From Pseudomonas rhodesiae (GTDB lineage: Bacteria > Pseudomonadota > Gammaproteobacteria > Pseudomonadales > Pseudomonadaceae), in contig NZ_VFEU01000005.1 in NCBI RefSeq assembly GCF_007858255.1, forward strand, positions 342,292 to 406,291: DNA of 64,000 nucleotides, given 5' to 3'. A program made the position numbers and the translations under genes. Each line of letters opens with the position of its first letter. Position 1 is the first letter of the stretch. Under the pieces are notes generated by a model, which did not search any database, was not told the origin of the DNA, and was given only the letters and a program-made list of their open reading frames with translations. Below are positions 19,708 to 28,507 of the stretch, one piece after another.

Positions 19708-20931
19708 CTACCAGAGTGCCAGGTCGTATGTGAGATAGAGCCGATAATTGTCCCGGTCACTGGCGTAGGTCGAACGATAGGTCGCCTTGCGCACCTCCAC
19801 CCCAAGACCTTTGAAAGTGCTGTCCTGGATCACATAGCGCAGATTGGTGTCGGATTCCCATTCGCGGGCCTCACGCCCCTTGTAGTCACCGTTCTCACCC
19901 TTGTAGTAACGGGTTATAAAGCTCAGGCCGGGGAGCACGTTGGCAAAATCGTAGTCGTAGCGCAGCATCCAGGTTTGCTCACCCGCCTGGATGAACTTGC
20001 CCACACCGGCATTACTGAAGGAATACACCGTCGATACGCTGGCATACGGCAACGCAGTATCGCCCCGCACCTTCTGATAGCCGACGCCGAACGCTTGTGC
20101 GCCCAGTCGGTAAGTGAACAGCCCGCTGAAAAGGTCACTGTCGACCTTGCCATTACGCGCCTCCCCCGCCTCGCCGCTGATGAAGTAGCGCACGTCGCTA
20201 GTCAGCGAGCCACGTCCAACCGGTTGTTTATGGACAAGGCCGAAGAATTGCTGGCGATAGAACTCACGCATCTCGCCGTAATACCACGTTGCGCTCAGGC
20301 TCGGCGTCAAAGCATAGGTGGCCCCGGCGAAGTCGAAGTCGCTGCCACGGTTGCCGGTGTAGCCCTGAGGATAAATAGCCACGCTGTCGGTGGAGTTGCG
20401 CTGCTTGAACCGATCCAGATGCCCGGTGTGCAGGTACAGGTCAGGAATGCCGGTGTATTCCAACTGGGTGCCCTGGAACGTTTGCGGCAACAGGCGCCCA
20501 TCGTTGTGCACCAACACTGGGATCTTGGGCAATAACGTGCCACTTTTCACCACCGCATCGCCCCAGCGCAGCTTCGCGGTGACGCCCAGGCTGGAGAATT
20601 CACTGGCCGCGTGGCCATCGTCGTGCACCGGCAACAGGCCGGTTCCGGCATGGGTGGGGCTGGAATCAAGGCGCAGCCCGGCAAGGCCGAGTGCATCCAG
20701 GCCAAACCCCACGGTGCCCTCGGTATAGCCGGACTGCAGGTTGAGCAGAAAACCCTGCGCCCACTCTTTGCGATCTTCGCCGCCATCGCGGTAACCGTCG
20801 TTGAAATAGAAATTGCGCAGGGTCAATCGCCCGTGGGAATCCTCCCAGAAGCCTTGCGCCATAAGCGCCGGTGACAGGCTTGCCATCAGGCTCGCCGAGA
20901 CTATTTTTCCCCTGCTGATCAGTCTGCGCAT
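19708..20931 (-). CDS. OprD-family outer-membrane porin
   Basis: 407 residues with a signal peptide (MRRLISRGKIVSASLMASLS, cleavage near ALMAQ). The mature start GFWEDSHGRLTLRNFYFNDGYRDG and end YRLYLTYDLALW, with alternating beta-strand pattern, are OprD-type. OprD porins form substrate-specific channels for basic amino acids, peptides or aromatic acids. The neighbours across a 181-bp divergent gap are a LysR regulator, a YfcC transporter and an S15-type hydrolase, suggesting uptake of a peptide or acylated amine. Slightly short for the family (about 420 mature). Confidence 0.92.
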   Translation of the reverse strand: MRRLISRGKIVSASLMASLSPALMAQGFWEDSHGRLTLRNFYFNDGYRDGGEDRKEWAQGFLLNLQSGYTEGTVGFGLDALGLAGLRLDSSPTHAGTGLLPVHDDGHAASEFSSLGVTAKLRWGDAVVKSGTLLPKIPVLVHNDGRLLPQTFQGTQLEYTGIPDLYLHTGHLDRFKQRNSTDSVAIYPQGYTGNRGSDFDFAGATYALTPSLSATWYYGEMREFYRQQFFGLVHKQPVGRGSLTSDVRYFISGEAGEARNGKVDSDLFSGLFTYRLGAQAFGVGYQKVRGDTALPYASVSTVYSFSNAGVGKFIQAGEQTWMLRYDYDFANVLPGLSFITRYYKGENGDYKGREAREWESDTNLRYVIQDSTFKGLGVEVRKATYRSTYASDRDNYRLYLTYDLALW

Positions 20932-21112
20932 GGCCGCTTCCTCAATGCCTTTTTATGGTTTTTTATGGGCAGTTCGATGGCGCGACACACTGGACGGAAT
21001 GTCGCGATGGAGCGGACACTAACGGCTCGTCGAAAGCCCTACAACGTTATGCGAGATGCGCATCAGGCTATGCGCAAAGCAGCAATTGCCGCTCGCAACC
21101 GCCAGGAAAACC

Positions 21113-22012
21113 ATGGTGAATCTCAAGCAACTCGAAGCCTTCAAGGCGATCATGTCCACCGGCTCGACCATCGGCGCCGCAACGCGCATGGGCCTGTCGC
21201 AATCTGCGGTCAGCCGTCTGCTGAGCCAACTGGAAGAAGCCTTGGGGTTCGTGTTGTTTCTACGCAAGAAAGGCCGCCTGATAACCACCCCGGAAGCAGA
21301 AGAGATGCTGATGGAGGTCACCGGCCTGGTGGACGGCATGCAGCGTATTCAGCGCCTGGCCGACGAAATGCGCGTAGGTCGCTCGCGCAAGAGCCTGCTC
21401 AAGGTCGGGGTGCCCACCAGCATGACCCAGGAGCTGTTGCCACCTATCGTTGCGGAGTTTCTCAAAGACCATGAGGACATCGTCGTGGAGCTGCTGACTG
21501 GTTCCTACGACACCATCGAGCGCGCCGTACTCGACCGTTCCGCCGACCTGGGCTTCGTACGCCTGCCGACGGAAATGCCCGATTTCGACATCGAACCGGT
21601 GCTGCAAACCGAAGGCGTCTGCGTGATGCCGGCCGACCACCCTCTGACTCGTCACGCCTGCATCGAAGTGCAGCACCTGCGCAATGTGCCGCTGGTGATG
21701 CTGGGCCGGCAACGCGCTTTACGGGCGCAACTGAACCAGGTGTTCCGCGCCGCCAACCTCACCCCCCAAGTGCGTGTCGAAGTGCATTCCGTAGGCGCGG
21801 CGTGCAGCTTTGTCGCCGAAGGTCTGGGGGTGTCCATCGTCAATGGTCTGCTGGCCAGCCACTTCCTGCATTTGCCGATTGTCACACGACCTTTTCGGCC
21901 GGCGCTGCCCTACGCATTCGGCCTGGCCTACCGCGTCAACGAACCCCGCTCACGAGTGGTGACCGCGTTCGCCGAGCATCTCAAACAGCGCCTGGCGCCA
22001 CAAAACGCATAG
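21113..22012 (+). CDS. LysR-family regulator
   Basis: 299 residues from the ATG at 21113 (MVNLKQLEAFKAIMSTGSTI); an upstream in-frame start at 21056 adds 19 basic residues and is unlikely. Helix-turn-helix with GLSQSAVSRLLSQLEEALG, then a LysR effector domain. It lies between the divergent oprD and the downstream yfcC-like gene, so it probably controls both. A 109-bp gap separates it from the transporter. Confidence 0.9.
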   Translation: MVNLKQLEAFKAIMSTGSTIGAATRMGLSQSAVSRLLSQLEEALGFVLFLRKKGRLITTPEAEEMLMEVTGLVDGMQRIQRLADEMRVGRSRKSLLKVGVPTSMTQELLPPIVAEFLKDHEDIVVELLTGSYDTIERAVLDRSADLGFVRLPTEMPDFDIEPVLQTEGVCVMPADHPLTRHACIEVQHLRNVPLVMLGRQRALRAQLNQVFRAANLTPQVRVEVHSVGAACSFVAEGLGVSIVNGLLASHFLHLPIVTRPFRPALPYAFGLAYRVNEPRSRVVTAFAEHLKQRLAPQNA

Positions 22013-22121
22013 CCCAACCCACCCTGCGCATAACGTTGTCGGCGCAAAAACTTTGCCCTAGTGTCCGCCCAACACACGTCACTCCCCCATAACAAAAACG
22101 GCGAACGCCGGGGCAGCCAGC

Positions 22122-23549
22122 ATGAGCGAACCACAGATCACCTCCCCTCAAGCAGGGGTAGAAAAACCGACACTGCGCAAACAGATCAACCCGACCATCA
22201 TCCTCCTATGCATCGTCTTGCTCGCGGTCGCCTTCACCTACGCGGTGAACGCGGGCAAGTTCGAGCGCCAGAACGGCCTGGTGGTACCGGGGTCCTACCA
22301 AGTGCTGGAAAAACACGATGCGTTGGGCCAACTGTTTTCACTGGAGCCGCGCAAGGTCAGCGATCCGGTGGCCCGCCCGGTGTCGCTGGTGGAAGGTTTC
22401 ATGGCGATTCCCCAGGGCATCGAGAAACGTGCGGCGCTGATCTTCATGGTGTTGTTCATCGGCGGCATGTTCGGCGTGCTCAACAAAGCCGGGGTGATCG
22501 ACGCCGGGCTGGAGCGCCTGCTGGGGCTGACTCGAGGCAATATCTACGTGCTGGTGCCGAGCCTGATGCTGGTGTTTTCCGCCGGCAGCACATTCATGGG
22601 GCTGGCCAAGGAATTCATTCTGATCGTGCCGCTGATGGTCGCCATGGCCAATCGTCTGGGACTGTCGAACCTGATCGGCCTGGCAATCGTCGCAATCTCC
22701 GTGAAGATCGGTTACCTCGCGTCGATCTCTAACCCGGTGGCGTTGTCCGTCGCCCAGCCAATGGTCGGGCTGCCGATATTCAGCGGGCTGAGCATGCGCG
22801 TGCTCGCCTACTGTAGCTTCCTGCTGGTGGGGATCGCCTTCGTGCTGTGGAGTATTCGCAAGCACGGTTTCGATGCGAGCGCGCAAATCACGTTCGAACG
22901 CAAACCCCTACCCATACGCCACCTGATCAACCTGACCGTCTTAATGGCGGGCATCGGCTTCCTGGTGTATGCCTCCAACCGCTGGGCCTGGAAATACCAC
23001 GAACTGTCGGCGTTTTATCTGCTCCTGACGGTGGTGTTCAGCGTTGTCGCTGGGCTAGGGGCAAGCGTCGCCGCCAGCGCCTTCGTCGATGGCATGAAAA
23101 AAGTCCTGATCGCGGGCGTCCTGATTGGCCTGGCCACCGCCGTGGAAATCATCCTGAGTACCGGCCAGGTACTGGACACCATCGTCAACAGCCTGGCCAA
23201 TCTGGTGGGTGACCACGGCCCGATTGTGTCGGCCTACGGCATGTTCTTCGCACAACTGGGACTGGATGTGTTGATCCCCTCCACGTCAGGCCAGGCCGCC
23301 GTCACCATGCCGATCTTCGGCCCGTTGGGCCAACTGTCCGGCGTCAGTCCACAAACCACGGTGTTCGCGTTCTTGATGGGCAACGGCCTGACCAACATGA
23401 TCACCCCGACCTCCAGCGGCTTGCTGGTACTGCTGGCCACGGCCAATGTCGGCTGGGGCCAATGGGCGCGCTACATCCTGCCGCTGTTCCTGATCTACGC
23501 CGTACTGGCGATGGTGCTGCTGGCCATCGCGGTCACGAGTGGGTACTGA
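22122..23549 (+). CDS. YfcC-family (DcuC/ArsB-like) amino-acid or dicarboxylate transporter
   Basis: 475 residues, about twelve membrane segments. Family landmarks include IPQGIEKRAALIFMVLFIGGMFGVLNKAGVID, VFSAGSTFMGLAKEFILIVPLMVAMANRLG and the second-half repeat IPSTSGQAAVTMPIFGPLGQLSGVS. YfcC proteins belong to the C4-dicarboxylate carrier superfamily and are usually predicted to carry basic amino acids or peptides. It is co-directional with the S15 hydrolase, which starts 4 bp after its stop; a transport-then-hydrolysis pathway is plausible. Confidence 0.85.
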   Translation: MSEPQITSPQAGVEKPTLRKQINPTIILLCIVLLAVAFTYAVNAGKFERQNGLVVPGSYQVLEKHDALGQLFSLEPRKVSDPVARPVSLVEGFMAIPQGIEKRAALIFMVLFIGGMFGVLNKAGVIDAGLERLLGLTRGNIYVLVPSLMLVFSAGSTFMGLAKEFILIVPLMVAMANRLGLSNLIGLAIVAISVKIGYLASISNPVALSVAQPMVGLPIFSGLSMRVLAYCSFLLVGIAFVLWSIRKHGFDASAQITFERKPLPIRHLINLTVLMAGIGFLVYASNRWAWKYHELSAFYLLLTVVFSVVAGLGASVAASAFVDGMKKVLIAGVLIGLATAVEIILSTGQVLDTIVNSLANLVGDHGPIVSAYGMFFAQLGLDVLIPSTSGQAAVTMPIFGPLGQLSGVSPQTTVFAFLMGNGLTNMITPTSSGLLVLLATANVGWGQWARYILPLFLIYAVLAMVLLAIAVTSGY

Positions 23550-23553
23550 GTCA

Positions 23554-25413
23554 ATGACTGCTTTGCGAGGACGTATTTCCCCCATGCAAACCCTGCTTAA
23601 CCAGATGATCCCGATGCGCGACGGCATTTGCCTGGCCACCGACATCTACTTGCCCGCACAGGGCGAGGGGCCTTTTCCGGTAGTCATCGAACGTACGCCT
23701 TACGACAAGAGCAAACCCTCGCGCTCGGAAAAACAGCTCGACGGCCAACACATCTCCCGCGAGCAAATGGCCGCGCGCTTTACCGATCAAGGCTTTGTCG
23801 CGATCTTTCAGGACTGCCGTGGCCGCTATGCCTCGCAAGGGGTGTTCACCAAATACACCGCCGAGGGCCAAGACGGTTTCGACAGCCTGGCCTGGATCGT
23901 CCGGCAGCCCTGGTGCAACGGCAAGCTTGGCAGCATGGGTCTTTCTTACGCGGCCCATACCCAACTGGCGATGGCGTGCCTGCATCCGCCCGGCTTGAGC
24001 AGCATGGCGCTCGACAGCGGCGGCTTCGCCAACGCCTATCAGTGCGGGATACGCCAGGGTGGCGCGTTCGAACTCAAGCAAGCCACTTGGGCCTTTCGCC
24101 AGGCCAAGGAAAGCCCCACGGCACTGGCCGATCCGCAAATTCGCCAGGCCTTGGAGCAGGAAGACATTCATCAGTGGTTCACACGCATGCCGTGGCAACC
24201 CGGCCAGTCGCCCTTGCGCCATGTGCCGGAATACGAGACGTACTTACTGGACCAGTGGGCCCAAGGCAGCTTCAGCGAATATTGGCGCAAGAACGGTCTC
24301 TATGCCGAAGGCCACTATGGCCGGCTGCCTGATATTCCGGTGCTATTCATGTCCAGTTGGTACGACGCCTACGTCAGTTCGACCCTGGCCAACTACCGTG
24401 CTTTCGTGCAAAACGGCACGGCAAAGTCCCGACTGGTCATGGGACCGTGGCTACATGGTGATCGCAACATCAGCCACAGCGGCGACGTGGAATTCGGACC
24501 CACCGCGGTGTTTGACGGGCAGGTCGAGCAGGACTGGCTGAGCTGCCGCCTGGCATGGTTCGAGCAAACCCTCAACGCCTCGGCCCAAGCAGCGCAGACC
24601 CGCGTGCAGGTATTTTTGATGGGCGGCGGCAGTGGTCATCGCGACCGCAACGGCCGCCTGGAGCATGGCGGGCGCTGGCTGCAATCGACGCAATGGCCAC
24701 TGCCGGACAGCCAGGTGCTGACCTTATACCTCAATGCCCCCGGGCAATTGAGCCACACAGCACCCGAGGCCGACAGCGCGAGCCTGAGCTACCTCGCCGA
24801 CCCGGCACACCCGGTCCCGACCATCGGCGGCGCGCTGACCTCCGGCGCTCCGGTGTTCGTGGGCGGGGCTTTCGACCAACGTGAACGCGCGGACTTCTTC
24901 GGCACCTGTGGTAACGACCGCCCCTTGAACGAACGCGACGATGTGCTGAGTTTCCAGACCGAGCCTCTGGAGGAAGACCTGATCGTCGCCGGTGACGTAC
25001 AGATTGAGCTGTGGATCGACAGCGACGCCCCCGACACTGACTTCACCGCCAAGTTGATCGATGTATACCCGCCCAGCGCCGATTACCCCGAGGGCTTTGC
25101 GATGAACATCACCGACGGCATCCGGCGTTGTCGCTATCGCGATTCGTGGACCCAACCGAAGCCACTCACAGCGGGCGAGCGGGTCAAGGTGCTGATCGAG
25201 CCTTTCGCTATCTGCAACCTGTTCAAGCGTGGCCACCGACTTCGCCTGGACATTGCCAGCAGTAACTTCCCGCGCTTCGACGTCAACCCCAATAGCGGCG
25301 AACCCTGCGGCCAGGCTAACCACCCACGGGTAGCGCGCAATACCCTGCACCTGAGTCGCGACGCCGCGTCTTGCCTGAGGCTGACCATCGTGTCCACCGT
25401 CACCACAGCGTAA
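23554..25413 (+). CDS. CocE/NonD-family (S15) hydrolase
   Basis: 619 residues from the ATG at 23554; a second candidate ATG at 23584 has a better-spaced GAGGA and begins [20 protein letters not shown]. The alpha/beta-hydrolase domain has the nucleophile in [16 protein letters not shown] and the catalytic-histidine region [15 protein letters not shown]; a C-terminal jelly-roll follows (from about residue 400, [44 protein letters not shown]). Members hydrolyse X-prolyl peptides, acyl amino acids, cocaine-like esters or glutaryl-cephalosporins, so substrate is open. No signal peptide. Confidence 0.88.
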   Translation: MTALRGRISPMQTLLNQMIPMRDGICLATDIYLPAQGEGPFPVVIERTPYDKSKPSRSEKQLDGQHISREQMAARFTDQGFVAIFQDCRGRYASQGVFTKYTAEGQDGFDSLAWIVRQPWCNGKLGSMGLSYAAHTQLAMACLHPPGLSSMALDSGGFANAYQCGIRQGGAFELKQATWAFRQAKESPTALADPQIRQALEQEDIHQWFTRMPWQPGQSPLRHVPEYETYLLDQWAQGSFSEYWRKNGLYAEGHYGRLPDIPVLFMSSWYDAYVSSTLANYRAFVQNGTAKSRLVMGPWLHGDRNISHSGDVEFGPTAVFDGQVEQDWLSCRLAWFEQTLNASAQAAQTRVQVFLMGGGSGHRDRNGRLEHGGRWLQSTQWPLPDSQVLTLYLNAPGQLSHTAPEADSASLSYLADPAHPVPTIGGALTSGAPVFVGGAFDQRERADFFGTCGNDRPLNERDDVLSFQTEPLEEDLIVAGDVQIELWIDSDAPDTDFTAKLIDVYPPSADYPEGFAMNITDGIRRCRYRDSWTQPKPLTAGERVKVLIEPFAICNLFKRGHRLRLDIASSNFPRFDVNPNSGEPCGQANHPRVARNTLHLSRDAASCLRLTIVSTVTTA

Positions 25414-25419
25414 ACGCAC

Positions 25420-25454
25420 AAGGGCGCCATCGCTGCCTGGCGATGGTGACCCTT
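25420..25454 (+). terminator. hairpin after the S15 hydrolase gene
   Basis: AAGGGCGCCATCGC / GGCGATGGTGACCCTT with a short TGCCT loop, 7 bp after the stop. It has no T-run, so it may be a 3'-end stabiliser or a rho-assisted terminator. Confidence 0.55.
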
Positions 25455-25576
25455 CGTCGCCCCGCGCAATAAAAGCACTACAGAATCGTCTCTTGCCGCC
25501 GATACATTCCTTCTCAACTTGGCTGGCTCAAACAACAACACCGTCCAGCAGACAAATCACTTTTGCGGAGCATTCG

Positions 25577-27496
25577 ATGAACAGCTGGTTCGGTAACATC
25601 AGCGTCAACCTCAAACTCGGCCTGGGCTTCGGTCTGGTGCTGGTCCTTACGTCCATCCTGGCCTTCACTGGCTGGACCAGCCTCGGCAGCCTGATCAACC
25701 GCAGTAACTGGATGAGCGATATCACCCAGCTCAATGCATCACTGACCAAACTGCGCATCGTGCGTTTGCAGTACATGCTGGCCAATGGCGACGAAGCCGT
25801 GGCGCAGAATGTGCAGACCAGCCTGGATGCGTTCGCCGCGCAACAGCAGAAGTTGCTAGACAGTTTCAAGAGCCCGGAAAACGTTAAGCTGCTGACCGAC
25901 CAGAAGGCCGTGATCACCGCCTATCAGCAGTCCCTGAACAAAATGCGCGAGGCCTACCGTAACGGCAACGCTTCACGCCAGGTCATGGGCGACAAGGCCG
26001 ACATTGCCAACGCTCAGATCGAAGCACTGGACACCAATGTGCAGCAGATGCCGGACAGCCCGGAACGCTTCACGCAGTTCCAGGCATTGACCAATGCCAA
26101 ACAGCAATTCCTGTTAGCGCGCTACGAAGTGCGCGGCTATACCAACAACGTCAACCCTGACACTGAAGCCCGTGCCGCGGCACAAATCGAGAAAACCATC
26201 ACCGGCTTGAAAGACTTGAGCGCGGTGTTCGGCAGCAGCCAGCAAAGTGCGTTGACCGCCCTTGAAACCGCGCTGAGCGCCTATCGCAGTGCCGTGCAGA
26301 ACTACAAGGCCGCCAACGCCAACATCGTCGCCGCCCGGGCCGAGATGACCACCCAGGGTGCCGATATCGTCACCATCAGCGACAAGCTCTACGACATTCA
26401 GCTTGAGCGCCGCGACGCCGAAAGCGCCCAGGCCCGCAGCCTGCAATTGATCAGCACCTTGCTGGCACTGCTGGTTGGCATCATCGCCGCGCTGGTGATT
26501 ACCCGCCAGATCACCCGCCCGATCCAGGACACCCTGGCCGTAGTGGAACGTATTGCCTCCGGTGATTTGAGCCATAACATCCAGGTCACCCGTCGCGACG
26601 AACTGGGCGTACTGCAACAAGGCATCCAGCGCATGGGCACGACCTTGCGTGAACTGATCAGCGGGATTCGTGACGGCGTCACGCAAATCGCCAGCGCCGC
26701 CGAAGAGTTGTCGGCCGTGACCGAGCAAACCAGCGCCGGCGTGAATAGCCAGAAAATCGAGACCGACCAGGTCGCCACCGCGATGCACGAAATGACCGCC
26801 ACCGTGCAGGAAGTGGCGCGCAACGCCGAGCAGGCCTCCCAAGCCGCGTCCGATGCCGATGGCCAGGCCCGTGAAGGCGACAAGGTGGTGGCCGAGGCGA
26901 TCGCCCAGATCGAGCGACTGGCCGCCGAAGTGGCACGCTCCACCGACGCCATGACGCACCTGCAGCAAGAGAGCAACAAGATCGGCAGCGTCATGGACGT
27001 GATCAAGGCCGTGGCCGAACAGACCAACCTGCTGGCCCTCAACGCCGCCATCGAAGCAGCGCGTGCCGGTGAAGCCGGTCGTGGGTTTGCCGTGGTCGCG
27101 GACGAAGTACGTGGCCTGGCCCAGCGCACACAGAAATCCACCGAAGAAATCGAAGGTCTGGTGGCCGGTTTACAGAACGGCACCCAGCAAGTGGCCACGG
27201 TGATGAACAACAGCCGCAGCCTCACCGACAGCAGCGTGGAACTGACCCGCAAGGCCGGAGTGTCGCTGGAGAACATCACGCGGACGGTGTCCAACATTCA
27301 ATCGATGAACCAGCAGATCGCGGCTGCCGCCGAAGAACAGAGCGCCGTGGCCGAAGAGATCAGCCGCAGCATCGTCAACGTACGGGATGTATCGGAGCAG
27401 ACCGCCACCGCCAGTGAGGAGACCGCCAAATCCAGCGTGGAACTGGCCCGACTGGGCAGCCAGTTGCAGCAGATGGTGAGTCACTTCCGGGTATAA
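25577..27496 (+). CDS. methyl-accepting chemotaxis protein with HBM-type sensor
   Basis: 639 residues from the ATG at 25577 ([26 protein letters not shown] ribosome site). TM1 is about 13-33; a periplasmic all-helical region of about 250 residues (35-290) has the length of a helical bimodular domain; TM2 is [22 protein letters not shown] near 290-312; HAMP follows. The signalling hairpin tip [38 protein letters not shown] is intact. Characterised HBM receptors (McpS type) sense organic acids; the ligand here is not predictable. Stand-alone gene. Confidence 0.93.
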   Translation: MNSWFGNISVNLKLGLGFGLVLVLTSILAFTGWTSLGSLINRSNWMSDITQLNASLTKLRIVRLQYMLANGDEAVAQNVQTSLDAFAAQQQKLLDSFKSPENVKLLTDQKAVITAYQQSLNKMREAYRNGNASRQVMGDKADIANAQIEALDTNVQQMPDSPERFTQFQALTNAKQQFLLARYEVRGYTNNVNPDTEARAAAQIEKTITGLKDLSAVFGSSQQSALTALETALSAYRSAVQNYKAANANIVAARAEMTTQGADIVTISDKLYDIQLERRDAESAQARSLQLISTLLALLVGIIAALVITRQITRPIQDTLAVVERIASGDLSHNIQVTRRDELGVLQQGIQRMGTTLRELISGIRDGVTQIASAAEELSAVTEQTSAGVNSQKIETDQVATAMHEMTATVQEVARNAEQASQAASDADGQAREGDKVVAEAIAQIERLAAEVARSTDAMTHLQQESNKIGSVMDVIKAVAEQTNLLALNAAIEAARAGEAGRGFAVVADEVRGLAQRTQKSTEEIEGLVAGLQNGTQQVATVMNNSRSLTDSSVELTRKAGVSLENITRTVSNIQSMNQQIAAAAEEQSAVAEEISRSIVNVRDVSEQTATASEETAKSSVELARLGSQLQQMVSHFRV

Positions 27497-27499
27497 GAA

Positions 27500-27536
27500 A
27501 CCAAAAAGCCGCCTCGGCATACACCGAGGCGGCTCC
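27500..27536. terminator. bidirectional terminator, better oriented for minus strand
   Basis: AGCCGCCTCGG / CCGAGGCGGCT (27508-27533) forms an 11-bp stem. On the plus strand it follows the chemoreceptor stop and runs into CCGCTTTT. On the minus strand it is followed directly by TTTTTGG and lies 15 bp past the stop of the 32-codon ORF at 27549-27647, so it is a good terminator for that ORF. Confidence 0.88.
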
Positions 27537-27548
27537 GCTTTTCAGACC

Positions 27549-27647
27549 TTAGCGGTCATCGAAGCTGTCTCGCAGGAACTTCCATACGTGATAAGCACGC
27601 AGGCAGTTCACTACGAGGTTCCACATACGTCGTGCAAACTTAGACAT
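27549..27647 (-). CDS. 32-residue cationic amphipathic peptide; candidate type I toxin
   Basis: A small minus-strand ORF, ATG at 27645-27647 to TAA at 27549-27551, with GGAGGG at 27655-27660 at good spacing. The peptide starts MSKFARRMWNLVVNCL and ends FLRDSFDDR. Net charge is about +4. Hydrophobic residues at 4, 8, 11, 12, 15, 18, 19, 22, 25 and 29 and polar ones at 3, 6, 7, 10, 14, 17, 20, 23, 26 and 30 fall on opposite faces of one helix. I know no named family. Its own terminator follows, its leader is long, and a divergent sRNA-like unit carries 21 nt perfectly complementary to that leader. By analogy with tisB, shoB or zorO this suggests a membrane-acting toxin. Inference only; a small membrane regulator is the alternative. 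Confidence 0.62.
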   Translation of the reverse strand: MSKFARRMWNLVVNCLRAYHVWKFLRDSFDDR

Positions 27648-27686
27648 ACTCGGCCCTCCGTGAGTTGGGCCTTACCTCCAGCGCAC

Positions 27687-27716
27687 TTACCGGAACATGT
27701 GGGCCTTCGGATGCAC
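27687..27716 (-). other. possible 9-codon leader ORF in the small-peptide mRNA
   Basis: On the minus strand GTG at 27714-27716 opens MHPKAHMFR then TAA. It has AGGAG eight nt upstream, and that ribosome site lies inside the 21-nt segment complementary to the divergent sRNA candidate. It ends 39 nt before the 32-codon ORF. It could be a translated leader or a ribosome standby element. Confidence 0.4.
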
Positions 27717-27733
27717 GTCAGTGCTCCTGTGAG
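27713..27733 (+). repeat. 21-nt direct repeat, copy 1 (antisense to peptide leader)
   Basis: Identical to 28010-28030 over 21 nt (begins GCACGTCAGTGC, ends CCTGTGAG). On the minus strand this copy is part of the leader of the 32-codon ORF and includes AGGAG. A GC hairpin, GGCACGGG-TTGCAAG-CCCGTGGC (27767-27789), lies just beside it. Confidence 0.9.
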
Positions 27734-27974
27734 GCGGCCAGGTTTAAGGTCCTCGTGCGTGAATCCGGCACGGGTTGCAAGCCCGTGGCAGTCGGTCCAA
27801 ATATCTGCGCGCGAACCCAGCCAACCTCTTCACGATGATGCAGAACGGGGCGATACTAGCTCACCCCACCGCGCCAAGGTGTGACGAGAAACCGCCATTT
27901 ACCCTTAAAAGTTGTTGCCGTTTTTTGCAGATATGAACGCGGAAAACTGGCGTCTACGGCATCCTCAAAAGGTG

Positions 27975-28004
27975 TTGCATAAAGCCTTGAAGCCGCAGTA
28001 GTAT
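27975..28004 (+). promoter_or_regulatory. sigma-70-like promoter of the sRNA candidate
   Basis: TTGCAT (27975-27980) and TAGTAT (27999-28004) with an 18-bp spacer. Initiation 6-8 nt later would fall at about 28010-28012, at the first base of the 21-nt repeat. The sequence TAGTATCGCC also occurs on the minus strand at 27849-27858, where it could be part of the opposing promoter. Confidence 0.55.
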
Positions 28005-28009
28005 CGCCA

Positions 28010-28030
28010 GCACGTCAGTGCTCCTGTGAG
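28010..28030 (+). repeat. 21-nt direct repeat, copy 2 (5' end of sRNA candidate)
   Basis: Same 21 nt as 27713-27733. After one mismatch the next two bases also agree, then similarity ends, so the match is confined to the part that would base-pair. Confidence 0.9.
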
Positions 28031-28061
28031 CCGCAGCCCTGGCCGCAAACCGGGACTGCAA

Positions 28062-28089
28062 AAAAACCGTCTTAACCAAGACGGTTTTT
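28062..28089. terminator. strong bidirectional terminator
   Basis: AAAAACCGTCTT-AACC-AAGACGGTTTTT, a 12-bp stem with A- and T-runs on either side. It ends the sRNA candidate on the plus strand and the glyoxalase-like gene on the minus strand, 20 bp after its stop. Confidence 0.92.
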
Positions 28090-28109
28090 TATTGCCTGCG
28101 ATTTACCGC

Positions 28110-28478
28110 TCAGCCCTCGCCCTCCTCCACAAACACCAGCCGATTGCCGAACGGGTCCTTGATGCTCATCTCCCGCGAGCCCCATGGCGTTTCCTCGACC
28201 CCTGGCTTAGCGTAGCGATAATTTTTGGCCAACAATTGCTGCTGATAACCGTCCACGCCTTGTGCCTGGATACGCACAGCGGCGCCAGGCGAGGCATCGC
28301 CATGGTGCTCGGACAGATGCAGCACACACTCGCCCAGTGACACTTGCAGGTACAACGGATAATTGGCCTCGAAACGGTGCTGCCAATCCACCTTGAAACC
28401 CAGGAAGTCGACGTAGAATTCCAAGGCCTTGGCCTCGTCGAAAATCCGCAGGATGGGGGTGACTTTTCCTAAGTGCAT
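28110..28478 (-). CDS. glyoxalase/bleomycin-resistance superfamily protein
   Basis: 122 residues from the ATG at 28476-28478 (MHLGKVTPILRIFDEAKALE), with GGAG upstream. It is a single-copy vicinal-oxygen-chelate domain with the paired beta-alpha-beta-beta-beta pattern: LEFYVDFLGFKVDWQHRFE, LHLSEHHGDASPGAAVRIQ and the C-terminal MSIKDPFGNRLVFVEEGEG. It is of the type annotated as bleomycin-resistance-like; without conserved catalytic evidence the role (sequestration, dioxygenase, lyase) is open. Downstream of and co-directional with the D-aminoacylase gene, 29 bp apart. Confidence 0.86.
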   Translation of the reverse strand: MHLGKVTPILRIFDEAKALEFYVDFLGFKVDWQHRFEANYPLYLQVSLGECVLHLSEHHGDASPGAAVRIQAQGVDGYQQQLLAKNYRYAKPGVEETPWGSREMSIKDPFGNRLVFVEEGEG

Positions 28479-28507
28479 GGCGCTCGCTCCGTGTATGAAG
28501 GCGCCCA

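Larger units (their letters stand above)
28010..28089 (+). ncRNA. candidate antisense sRNA (about 80 nt), putative type I antitoxin
   Basis: Predicted from promoter to terminator. The 5' end is the 21-nt repeat (28010-28030), unpaired and ready to act as a seed. Then comes a hairpin CAGCCCTGG-CCGCAAA-CCGGGACTG (28034-28058), then the terminator stem at 28062-28089. It is divergent from the 32-codon ORF, and its 5' end would pair perfectly with that mRNA's leader 67-86 nt upstream of the start codon. Size and layout resemble IstR-1, OhsC and OrzO. No coding capacity is seen. Confidence 0.58.

Noticed and set aside
28010..28090. Possibility that 28034-28089 is only the glyoxalase gene's terminator region
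   Set aside because: The terminator does serve that gene too, but the promoter-like hexamers, the separate hairpin and the precise 21-nt match to the peptide leader are not explained by termination alone.
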